DNA from: CAYHYG01 sp964360835 | GTDB taxonomy: Bacteria > Patescibacteriota > Patescibacteriia > UBA1558 > 2-01-FULL-52-15 | Reading direction: 5' to 3' | Assembly: GCA_964360835.1 (NCBI GenBank) | Contig: CAYHYG010000011.1 | Coordinates: forward strand, 1 to 29,049 | Length of the DNA: 29,049 nucleotides | Shown: one piece after another, positions 5,726-13,643 of the stretch | Position numbering within the stretch: the stretch's first letter is position 1 | Layout: each line of letters opens with the position of its first letter | Made by a program: the position numbers and the translations under genes | The notes under the pieces: model-generated | What the model was told of the DNA's origin: nothing | Databases searched by the model: none | The model's input: the letters and a program-made list of their open reading frames with translations, nothing else

Positions 5726-7984
5726 TTATCTGATTTCACTGGGTATCTTTTTTCTCATAGAATTATATTCTGCGACGAATAGGTCATCAAGTTCTGCCGC
5801 ATGCGACATAGCATCCAAAGCAGCATCCCATTGTCGCTGTGAATACAATAACTGAGCCAAGTTTGCCCAAGTTAGAGAGTCTTGAGGATATCGACGAACA
5901 ACTTCCTGAGCGAAAGTTATCGCGCGTTCGCGCTGTCCACCCACAGTCAAAATTTCAATCGCCAGCAGGGCATGCGGCTGGTCGTAATAGGGAAACCCGA
6001 GTTCAAGCGCCAGACGAATATGTTCGGCTGCATCCTCGAAATAAAGAGGGTCCCGGAGATTATAAAAGCCAATACCTAGATTCCAATGGGTTGAGTATAA
6101 TCTCGGTCCAAGAGCCAGAGCGTGACGTATATACTCTACTGCTTCACGCGGCTGATTTTGTCGTCGTTTCACATCAGCCCAATGAAGGTAGGTATCTGGG
6201 CGGCGAGGACTCAAGGCAGCCGACCGACTCCAGTACTTATCAGCTACGTCCAGCGCTGTTTTCTGGTCACCAGCGGTGACCGAAATAAAGATTGCTGTAT
6301 TGGTTTGTACGCTATAATCAAAGCTGTACCATTGCGCAAGCGCGACATGAATGTCGCTTGCGGTTTGAGGAGCTGTAGATCCACGAATGACGCGGTCATT
6401 CACGCTCGTTTGAAAGGAGCGAGCTATCTCATAATGCGCCGGACCTGGATAACGCAAGCTCCGCTCATACAATTCGACGCTCTTATCCAGTGACGCTGTT
6501 CGCTGTGCTACCAGCGCCAATCGCAGAGTATAAAGCGTATAAAGATTCACGGCCCAGGAAATGAGAAAAAAAATCACAATACCAGTAACGGCCGCGGTAT
6601 GAGCTGCTCTTTTATTCAAAGCTTTGGGGCTACTTGACGCTGGAGCAGAACTACCATCTCTTACAAACAAATAAGCAACAAAGAGCAGAAATATTGGAAC
6701 ATGGACTATGGTTTCAAAATTCAACTGCATGTAAGCAGCGTATATGAGAAAAAAAATACTCAGAATAAATAATTGTTCTCCAGGTAATTCCTTTCTTCTA
6801 TGTAAGAGAAACAGCCGGGCGCCTATTACTATCCATACGATAAACCAGGCCACAAGCCCGAACCAACCGCTTTGCGTCAATACGTCCAGAACTATGTTAT
6901 GGGCTTTATCCATTATAGTTTCGCCGCCAAATCTACCTTCATAGAGCAGTGGATCCAAATGGTAATCAAATGCCTGACGAAAATTAACCGGCCCGACGCC
7001 GGTAAGAGGGTGATCGGCCGATATTGACAATGAAATCTGCCATATTAAACTTCGCGCTTGTAGTGAAGGATCGGAGTGCAGATTAAACAATCTCTCCGAC
7101 CACAGTGAATACTGGCCCGATGTCACCCAGACCGTCAATCCAGAAAGTATAATGGCGGAAATAATAAGAATCCCTGTCCTCGATACTATAAACTGCTTGT
7201 ACCTTCTATAGATACGCCTAGCGATAAACAGCGCAGAAACAAGAATAAATAAAATTAAAGCCAGTCTGGCCTGCGTGAAATAAATTGCTCCGCCGAGAAG
7301 AAGTTGACCAAAGAGAGGAAGCCAAGTCAAAAATCTTGAGAGTATCTGCTGCCATCGAAACCAAAGGAAAAAGCTGCTAAATAAGAGATATCCCGCGAGC
7401 GCGTTGCCATTGCCTATAGTCGCGACCGGGTAAGCCTCCTGCAATCCGCCCCAAAAAATGGATACGGGCGTTGCCTGAAAGACTGTTACCGTCGCTACCA
7501 TCAGACTAATTACAATTGAAACGTCAAATAAAATTTCGAGGAGACGACGAGAAAATAACGACAACAACAAATAAATGAACAAGAAGTAATGTAGGTGAGT
7601 CAGCAAACCATCATATCGATCCACAGTACCCAAAAAGCCAAATAGTGGCCAGCGAGCCATGAGACTCGCAACTAGCATCAGCAACAAATAAAAGCCGTAA
7701 GCTACGAGAAATTTGTTTCCACCCCTGTTCAAAGTTCTAGCAGCCCGCCCTCCAACAAAGTAGATAAAAGCTGCTAGCGCTACGACCAACTGAAAAACTA
7801 TAGTCTTTGTCCCCGTATATGGTGTCAGCAACGCGGGGAAGATAACCAGAGGCACTAACGTGGTTAAAAACAAGAGAATCACCGACCCATCGGTAAATAA
7901 ATTTATGAGTCGTAATCTAGTTTTAAAGGCTTGCCAAAGCGATTTTATTGCAGTAAAATATAGCATATTATCACGGTTAATCAT
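5726..7984 (-). CDS. O-antigen ligase/polymerase-like membrane protein with TPR tail
   Basis: 752 residues. About 10-12 hydrophobic segments fill residues ~15-460. The Wzy_C/O-antigen ligase signature lies around SADHPLTGVGPVNFRQAFDYH...DKAHNIVLDVLTQSGWFGL, where the HN pair is typical. The last ~250 residues are soluble and contain TPR-like helices (YLHWADVKRRQNQPREAVEYIRHALALGP, then LALELGFPYYD..HALLAIEIL). The start at 7984 (MINRDNMLYF) is chosen because GGAGG lies 5 nt upstream; a longer frame to 8026 lacks such support. Proteins of this architecture join oligosaccharides to a lipid or protein carrier at the outer face of the membrane. It is divergent from the GT2 gene with only 23 nt between the two starts. 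Confidence 0.85.
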   Translation of the reverse strand: MINRDNMLYFTAIKSLWQAFKTRLRLINLFTDGSVILLFLTTLVPLVIFPALLTPYTGTKTIVFQLVVALAAFIYFVGGRAARTLNRGGNKFLVAYGFYLLLMLVASLMARWPLFGFLGTVDRYDGLLTHLHYFLFIYLLLSLFSRRLLEILFDVSIVISLMVATVTVFQATPVSIFWGGLQEAYPVATIGNGNALAGYLLFSSFFLWFRWQQILSRFLTWLPLFGQLLLGGAIYFTQARLALILFILVSALFIARRIYRRYKQFIVSRTGILIISAIILSGLTVWVTSGQYSLWSERLFNLHSDPSLQARSLIWQISLSISADHPLTGVGPVNFRQAFDYHLDPLLYEGRFGGETIMDKAHNIVLDVLTQSGWFGLVAWFIVWIVIGARLFLLHRRKELPGEQLFILSIFFLIYAAYMQLNFETIVHVPIFLLFVAYLFVRDGSSAPASSSPKALNKRAAHTAAVTGIVIFFLISWAVNLYTLYTLRLALVAQRTASLDKSVELYERSLRYPGPAHYEIARSFQTSVNDRVIRGSTAPQTASDIHVALAQWYSFDYSVQTNTAIFISVTAGDQKTALDVADKYWSRSAALSPRRPDTYLHWADVKRRQNQPREAVEYIRHALALGPRLYSTHWNLGIGFYNLRDPLYFEDAAEHIRLALELGFPYYDQPHALLAIEILTVGGQRERAITFAQEVVRRYPQDSLTWANLAQLLYSQRQWDAALDAMSHAAELDDLFVAEYNSMRKKIPSEIR

Positions 7985-8007
7985 ACTCTCTCCTCCAAGT
8001 GAACGCA

Positions 8008-8877
8008 ATGAAATCACCTTCGCCACTAGTTTCCGTTGTCATACCGGCCTACAATAGTGGTTGTTTCTTGGCGGAAACGATCCAAAGCATACTAGGACAA
8101 ACATATGTACCCCTTGAAATCATTATCGTCAACGATGGATCGACTGACAATACGGCGATCGTATTGGCTAAGTTCCGCCTTCACGAAAACCTAAGAGTAA
8201 TTCATCACTCGACTAACCGCGGCCAAGCGGCGGCTCGAAATAACGGTATCCGTGCCGCCCGAGGTGATTATATCGCTTTCTGCGACGCAGATGATATCTG
8301 GTTACCGGAAAAGGTGGAGAAACAAATGAATGTTTTTTGGCGCAATGAAAAAGCTGAGATTGTATACTGCGACATTTATAAATTCGACCAACACCATATT
8401 TTTCCTAAAACATTATGGCAGGAAAAAAATATTACTCCTGTTCGTGGTGGATCGGAGCTACTCACCAATATCTTCTATCGCAATTTTATTCCCGGAGCGA
8501 TGACAGTCGTCAAAAAAGATATTTTTCATAAGGCCGGCTTCTATGATGAAAGTCTGCGCGTTTGTGAAGAGTATGACCTATGGCTACGAATGATAGCCGC
8601 CAATATACAAATAGATTTCTGCCTCGAACCCCTGGCAAAATACCGACAACACCCCAATCAGATTAGTAGAAATGTAGCTGCCATGGAGAAAGGCGCCGCC
8701 TACGTGTTGCGTCGCTTTGTCATGAGACTGGGAGAAAAAAAGATATCTGCCTGGATGCGTCGCTGGCGCTTTGTCCGTCTTTACCTGGGTTCAGCCTACC
8801 GCTACGGCCTTAGGCGTCAATGGATAAAGATGGCGCAGAAGATATGGCTCTCTACCATGTCTTTAATCATTGGTTAA
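8008..8877 (+). CDS. Family 2 glycosyltransferase
   Basis: 289 residues from the ATG at 8008; a GTG at 7999 in frame would add three residues. The GT-A fold signature is complete: VSVVIPAYNSGCFLAETIQS, IIIVNDGSTDNT, RGQAAARNNGIRAARGDYIAFCDADDIWLP (nucleotide-sugar and metal-binding DADD), and later FYDESLRVCEEYDLWLRM (acceptor side, ED motif). No membrane segment is evident, so it is probably a cytoplasmic, membrane-associated enzyme adding a sugar to a lipid-linked glycan. Its 3' end overlaps the convergent mannosyltransferase-like gene by 15 bp. It is the only plus-strand gene in the cluster. Confidence 0.88.
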   Translation: MKSPSPLVSVVIPAYNSGCFLAETIQSILGQTYVPLEIIIVNDGSTDNTAIVLAKFRLHENLRVIHHSTNRGQAAARNNGIRAARGDYIAFCDADDIWLPEKVEKQMNVFWRNEKAEIVYCDIYKFDQHHIFPKTLWQEKNITPVRGGSELLTNIFYRNFIPGAMTVVKKDIFHKAGFYDESLRVCEEYDLWLRMIAANIQIDFCLEPLAKYRQHPNQISRNVAAMEKGAAYVLRRFVMRLGEKKISAWMRRWRFVRLYLGSAYRYGLRRQWIKMAQKIWLSTMSLIIG

Positions 8878-11280
8878 AGGATCAAATCGCACATAATCAA
8901 AAGCCGCATACCGACCTTCTTCGTCAGGCCGACTAAACATTAGCGACAATTTGTTCAAACCTCGACGTAATGCCGCTGCTGGTATGACAAATTCTTTCGT
9001 TTCCCAAGCTGATGACTGCTTAAAATCAATCGTCCCTAGGTAGGTGCCATGGCTATCTGTCGCCAGCAAATTGCCGTTAACAAGAACCTCCATAGTTTGA
9101 AACTTCACCGAACTCATGACTCGCACGGATAATTGTAATGAGGTCTCAGCATCGGTCAAAAATGTTATCTCCGCCTGTGGATAAAAATATTCCCTTGCCT
9201 GTAGCTGTGGTGGCGTACTTAATTCCAGAGGTATAGGCCTCGGACCCCTGAATATCTGATCCGAATCAGATATTTCTGATGTAGTATTTGCGGTATCTAT
9301 CTTGGACATGGCCCAGGCGTACGAGATACCATTTACATCCTCATCCGGTCCAAAGCCCCATATTAAATGCGAGGAAGCCGATTCAGCGCCTACATCAATA
9401 GCGACCGTTTGACTTGTATTTATGGTTTTCTGTCGTTGCAAGATCAATCCGTTCGCTAAACGCTTCTTTAGCTCATAACCTTGGGGTGCGTATCCATTAA
9501 CAATCATACGATCAAACGCCGCCCAGGCATAGGGACGAAGACTGGCGGGATAAAACCGCAGTTTATTTAAATAAATGAATTCTATAGTTTGCCCATAATT
9601 CTCCTCCATCACATATATTTGATCCGGATATTCTGGTAATGGCAATGAAAATAGTTTGTTATTACTCCACCACACAACGTTCCATGGTGCCAACGCCAAG
9701 ACCGTACTCCCTGGGGCTGCTTCGTATATTTCTTTGATTTGCGATGGTCGCTCCTCCAAATCCCAGCGAGATATAATTTCTTCGGGCTGACCGATCACTG
9801 GCGCCCATGCAAATCCTAGAGCAGACACTACTGCCACAAATAAGAGAGCCAATTGGGCTAACCGACGATTATAATAAAATAACAAGACAAGGAAACCTAG
9901 CCCCGCAAATGAGCCCATGATCAGATGCATCAAAGAAACCTCCAATAAACGTCGCTCAAAAACCTGTTGGATAAAACTATAAAACAGTAATAAACCGCCA
10001 ACCAGAATAAAAAAGGGTGAAGAAAATGCAGATAATCCACTGACGTTGATGTTGCCCCCACCCATCCATTGAAGATGTTTGAAATATAACTCTACCTCGA
10101 AAAGCATGAGAGACAGAGGGAGACAAATGAGGGGGAAAAAATAAAAAAAATAGACTACATTACCAGACCAGAACGGCAGGGTGATCATGTGTGTCATTAC
10201 AGTCACTAAAAGAAAGAGCATCAACGGATGTCGCCAAACACCCCAATGATTACGGCGTCCCGTGATGAAAGCTAAGGCGCCAAAAAATAACCACCAAATT
10301 CCATTAAAGGAAAACAATCGAAATATATTCTCGACAAAGTAACGCAGCCATTTCCCAGCTATCAAAAAAGGATATCGCAGACCCTCGACAAACGGACTGT
10401 TAGTGGCAAAAGAGTATTCCAATTTATACCATGGGTCAACAAAACTATTGAGTGGGGTTTCAAAGAAAAATTGAAATAGCCCGTTAAGCGACGGTAGCCA
10501 TAGCCCTATCTGACGATAATTGAACCATAGCCAGGGACTAACCACCAGGGTTAGAGCTAATACATATAGACTAAAATAACGAACAGACCACCTAAAAATC
10601 TGCCGTACTCTTACTTCAGAAGCCTGTTGCCTCCGCAGCGTGTATAAAAAGATAAAAATACCAGGTAAGTACAATAGCGCTGAGTAGCGATTGAGAAAAG
10701 CTAAGCCAGTCACCGCTCCGGATAGAATGAGATAGCGCACGCTCCTCTGTCTATAAAAAGCAAGCAGCGCCCCCATCAGGACGACTAGAAAAAAAGCATC
10801 AGTGGTCAAATTAAGGCCACTCATAAGATACCGGCTACCATACCACATCATCGGCAAGGCCAAGAAGAAACCGCCAGCAAGGAAAGCTGTGTATTTTTTT
10901 CGAGTCAAGAGATAGACAAAAAAATAAATCGCCACAACCGTCATAGTATGCCAAAAAGCCGAATACAATACTGTCGCCGTCAAGAGATTCCGACCAAAAA
11001 TTGAAAAGAACGCCGCCTTTAAAAAAACTGCTAATGGGAATTTATGAATATTGAACCATGGTGGTGATAATTCAGAATCTGTCACTCGAAAAAAATCCAA
11101 GGCGTATAGCGGCATCTCGTTCGTGGTATATCCCCGTCCTTCGAGGATATTGACCGCCACCTGAGCATCGTATAGGGCATCTCCGTTATAACTCACCTGA
11201 AGTCGCTGGTTGGCGATGAGGAGGAGCGCAATTATTTCTACTGCGATGAGAACCGATAAATAACCTAAGTGACGTTTCAT
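8863..11280 (-). CDS. GT-C (PMT/ArnT-type, GT39/GT83-like) membrane glycosyltransferase
   Basis: 805 residues. An N-terminal signal-anchor helix is followed by a luminal loop carrying YNGDALYDAQVAVNILEGRGYTTN. An acidic residue in this first loop is the usual catalytic site of GT-C enzymes. About 11-12 membrane segments run to residue ~490 (e.g. FLNRYSALLYLPGIFIFLY). The last ~300 residues are extracytoplasmic. The final ~130 (AREYFYPQAEITFLTDAETSL...LEVLVNGNLL-like...GLNKLSLMFSRPDEEGRYAAFDYVRFDP) look like a beta-sandwich carbohydrate-binding module. The likely reaction is transfer of a sugar from a polyprenyl-phosphate donor outside the membrane. The gene starts 2 nt after the stop of the methyltransferase gene, so they form one operon. 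Confidence 0.82.
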   Translation of the reverse strand: MKRHLGYLSVLIAVEIIALLLIANQRLQVSYNGDALYDAQVAVNILEGRGYTTNEMPLYALDFFRVTDSELSPPWFNIHKFPLAVFLKAAFFSIFGRNLLTATVLYSAFWHTMTVVAIYFFVYLLTRKKYTAFLAGGFFLALPMMWYGSRYLMSGLNLTTDAFFLVVLMGALLAFYRQRSVRYLILSGAVTGLAFLNRYSALLYLPGIFIFLYTLRRQQASEVRVRQIFRWSVRYFSLYVLALTLVVSPWLWFNYRQIGLWLPSLNGLFQFFFETPLNSFVDPWYKLEYSFATNSPFVEGLRYPFLIAGKWLRYFVENIFRLFSFNGIWWLFFGALAFITGRRNHWGVWRHPLMLFLLVTVMTHMITLPFWSGNVVYFFYFFPLICLPLSLMLFEVELYFKHLQWMGGGNINVSGLSAFSSPFFILVGGLLLFYSFIQQVFERRLLEVSLMHLIMGSFAGLGFLVLLFYYNRRLAQLALLFVAVVSALGFAWAPVIGQPEEIISRWDLEERPSQIKEIYEAAPGSTVLALAPWNVVWWSNNKLFSLPLPEYPDQIYVMEENYGQTIEFIYLNKLRFYPASLRPYAWAAFDRMIVNGYAPQGYELKKRLANGLILQRQKTINTSQTVAIDVGAESASSHLIWGFGPDEDVNGISYAWAMSKIDTANTTSEISDSDQIFRGPRPIPLELSTPPQLQAREYFYPQAEITFLTDAETSLQLSVRVMSSVKFQTMEVLVNGNLLATDSHGTYLGTIDFKQSSAWETKEFVIPAAALRRGLNKLSLMFSRPDEEGRYAAFDYVRFDPLTND

Positions 11281-11282
11281 AG

Positions 11283-12167
11283 TTATTTCTGTAGAATAGC
11301 GAACATTTCCCCCAGAGACAAGGCTACTGACTGACGCCTGATACAGAGCGGCAATCGGCCAATCATAGCTGGTAACAGATGACCACCATATTGAGTCATA
11401 TAGACTGATGCATAGTGTTGCAAATAATGTCCGTTGAGGGATTTTCTGGCCGTCCTAAATTCCAGACGACGAAAACCGATGTGATCGGATAAATAACGTA
11501 GCGAACGCTTATCAAAATAAACACTATGCTCTAATTTATAATGCATCCACCGGCCACCCATGACGTATCTCGAAAAACTGGCAGTATTTGGAGTCACAAG
11601 AAAAACATATCCACCAGGAGCCAATAAACTATATATCTTTGTCAAAACATCGCGTGGCTGATTAAAATGCTCTATAACGTCAAGCATAACAATGAGATCG
11701 AATGATCCTGGCTCATAGTCTAGACTTTGAAAATCTCCCTGACGTACCCGTTGATGACCTAGTATTGCAGCCGCTTTGTTAGCCGCGTCTGAGGCCAGCT
11801 CAGCCCCATAAACATCGTATCCAAAATTGGACGCCTCCTCCAAGAAAAAACCAAAGGCACAACCAATTTCTAACAAACGGCCTCCGCCGGGACAAAACTG
11901 TCTTATGGTATGTAAGTAGCGACGAAAAGTTCGACGTTTCATATCGGCTACCAGAGCATAAGACTCGTCTAACCCGGTGTTAATATCAGCGCCAAGGCCC
12001 CATGCGTGAAAATAATCAGCCTGATACAAAATCTGCTGTTCGTCTGAAGACAGCATAGGGTCGATATACTGAAGACCACAAAGATCACAACCGACTATAG
12101 AATACCCTCTTCGCGGCCGTGAGTGATATAAAACCTTGTTATTTGTTGATGAGCAGATAGGACACAT
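11283..12167 (-). CDS. SAM-dependent methyltransferase with N-terminal zinc ribbon
   Basis: 294 residues. The N-terminus has CPIC (2-5) and CDLC (27-30), a zinc ribbon seen in sugar- and glycan-modifying methyltransferases. The class I Rossmann core follows: RLLEIGCAFGFFLEEASNFGYDVYGAELA (SAM-binding motif I and the acidic end of beta-2), GDFQSLDYEPGSFDLIVMLDVIEHFNQP (motif II, D.IEH) and LLAPGGYVFLVTPN. The C-terminal third (SVYFDKRSLRYLSDHIGF) is usual for Methyltransf_23-type proteins. Context points to methylation of a sugar or lipid carrier in surface-glycan synthesis. It starts 1 nt after the stop of the broken GT9 gene and ends 2 nt before the GT-C gene. Confidence 0.87.
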   Translation of the reverse strand: MCPICSSTNNKVLYHSRPRRGYSIVGCDLCGLQYIDPMLSSDEQQILYQADYFHAWGLGADINTGLDESYALVADMKRRTFRRYLHTIRQFCPGGGRLLEIGCAFGFFLEEASNFGYDVYGAELASDAANKAAAILGHQRVRQGDFQSLDYEPGSFDLIVMLDVIEHFNQPRDVLTKIYSLLAPGGYVFLVTPNTASFSRYVMGGRWMHYKLEHSVYFDKRSLRYLSDHIGFRRLEFRTARKSLNGHYLQHYASVYMTQYGGHLLPAMIGRLPLCIRRQSVALSLGEMFAILQK

Positions 12168-12168
12168 A

Positions 12169-13374
12169 TTAGCCAGGGAAATTTATGAGATTCTGAGCAG
12201 CTACCCAAACCTCGTCGACTGAGATTGTCTCCATGCAGTGACAGCCTCCCCGTTTCCGACAGCTTGAATTTTTAGCATTATATACCGAGACACAAGGATT
12301 ATCTATGGTCTGATGATAGATAACCTTAGCTCTTTCCGATAACGGACTATACAGTTGCGGCGTTTCGGGTCCAAAAAGGGCAACTATAGGCACTCTCGTT
12401 AGACTTGCTAGATGCAATGGTCCAGAATCATTAGTAATGAAAAGCAGACTAAGGTTAAGGAGTGTAATCAACTATTTTATATCTAGCAGTCCACTGACAT
12501 CTAAAGCGCGTTCAGACTGTTCTATTCCTGGCCATAAACTCTGAATATATGTGCGCTCGGCAGCCGCGCCTATAAAGATAACACGCGCTTTGGGATAATA
12601 CGACAAGAGAAGATTCGTCAACCGGATAAAGTTAGCCCCCTGCCAGCGTCGTTCAAGCATGAGGGGCCCAGCATTTACATTGATAACGATCAAAGACCAT
12701 GAATCTTGTGATAGATGTTCCCTTGGTATTACAATACTTTTTACAAAATCTGTTTCAACTGACGAAGACGCTATCTGCTCGGCATAATCATTTACTTGGT
12801 CAGCTTCTTGGCCGGTCAATTTTTCAACAAAAGACATATAGCTTCGTGCTGTATGGACATACGGATTGTAGAGGATACAATCTGTAAGCAAAGTCCCTCG
12901 ATAGAATCCCGGAACATTAGGCAGAACATAGCCAAACCTTCTTCTGGCTCCTGCAAGATAGCTAAAAAGCATCGTGAAGCGAGAAAAATATTCCAAATCA
13001 AGGGAAATCTGAATGCGACGTTTGCGCAATATTCTTAATGCTCGAAGCGAGCTACACCACAAGTGGCCAATACTGGATGTTCGGATAAGTAAAACATGAT
13101 CCCGATCCAAAAGTTCTGCCAAGAGAGGAACATCTCTATTTCCCTCAAAAGTAACAAAAAAAATGTCTGTCTCGGGTTGTTGCTTCTTTAAAAACTTTAC
13201 CGCTGGTCGTGTCAAAGCCACGCTTCCCAGTCCAAAAAGTTTAAAGATTACAACTGCCGACCTCTTGCTGCGTGTCCTGTTCATGGGGCTCCATACCTTA
13301 TCAACGAAAGACAAGAAAAAAAGAATCGGAATACCGAGATAAAAATCAAGAGCGCGCATTAGTGAAAATTTCAT
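12169..13374 (-). pseudogene. GT9 (heptosyltransferase-like) gene interrupted by in-frame TAG
   Basis: Bases 12472-13374 encode 300 residues with the N-terminal half of an ADP-heptose:LPS heptosyltransferase-type GT9 enzyme (VIFKLFGLGSVALTRPAVKFLKKQQPETDIFFVTF). It ends ..DVSGLLDIK and a TAG at 12474-12472. In the same frame the sequence continues as LITLLNLSLLFITNDSGPLHLASLTRVPIVALFGPETPQL, the hallmark nucleotide-sugar-binding motif of the family, to a normal stop at 12169. The expected family sequence runs through the stop without gap, so one substitution (e.g. CAG to TAG) explains it. The second part would have to start at TTG (12471) with no ribosome site. Together 401 codons, near family size. 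Probably a recent nonsense mutation, or an assembly or sequencing error. Confidence 0.8.
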
Positions 13375-13414
13375 GAGACAATCGTAAAAATTTAAAAGCT
13401 CAGCTTTGCAATCT

Positions 13415-13468
13415 ATACTTTGGAGGCCGAGAAGGGAATCGAACCGCCGAATAGAGGTTTTGTCCCGA
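13415..13468 (-). repeat. 54-bp direct repeat, right copy (tRNA 3'-half-like)
   Basis: Matches 5618-5671 at 51 of 54 positions. On the minus strand it has the anticodon-loop-to-CCA layout CAAAACCTCTATTCGG, GGTTCGATTCC and GGCCTCCA. It sits 10 nt downstream (in tRNA direction) of the intact tRNA-Cys, like a duplicated 3' end. Confidence 0.75.
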
Positions 13469-13478
13469 AGCTAAAATC

Positions 13479-13553
13479 TGGAGGCCTGGAGGAGATTCGA
13501 ACTCCTGAATAAGGGTTTTGCAGACCCATGCCTTACCACTTGGCTACCAGGCC
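13479..13553 (-). tRNA. tRNA-Cys (anticodon GCA)
   Basis: On the minus strand the acceptor arms GGCCTGG and CCAGGCC pair, the anticodon loop is CTGCAAA (GCA), the T-arm is AGGAGTTCGAATCTCCT, discriminator T is present and CCA is encoded. It lies between the glycan cluster and polA. Confidence 0.94.
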
Positions 13554-13626
13554 AGATAGTCTAAGAAGCCTGTTCAAAGTAACAGAAACTGATGCTATTT
13601 TCAAGCTGGAATAAAGACCAGAATTT

Positions 13627-13634
13627 GCTACTAT
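13627..13634 (+). promoter_or_regulatory. Possible extended -10 promoter of polA
   Basis: TGCTACTAT resembles an extended -10 box. Initiation 6-7 nt later would leave almost no leader before the ATG at 13644, so the mRNA would be leaderless or nearly so. No clear -35. Confidence 0.35.
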
Positions 13635-13643
13635 TAGCCCATC

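Noticed and set aside
12169..12471. Independent 100-residue glycosyltransferase gene
   Set aside because: It starts at TTG right after the TAG without a ribosome site and contains only the C-terminal motif of GT9, so it is the rest of the broken gene.
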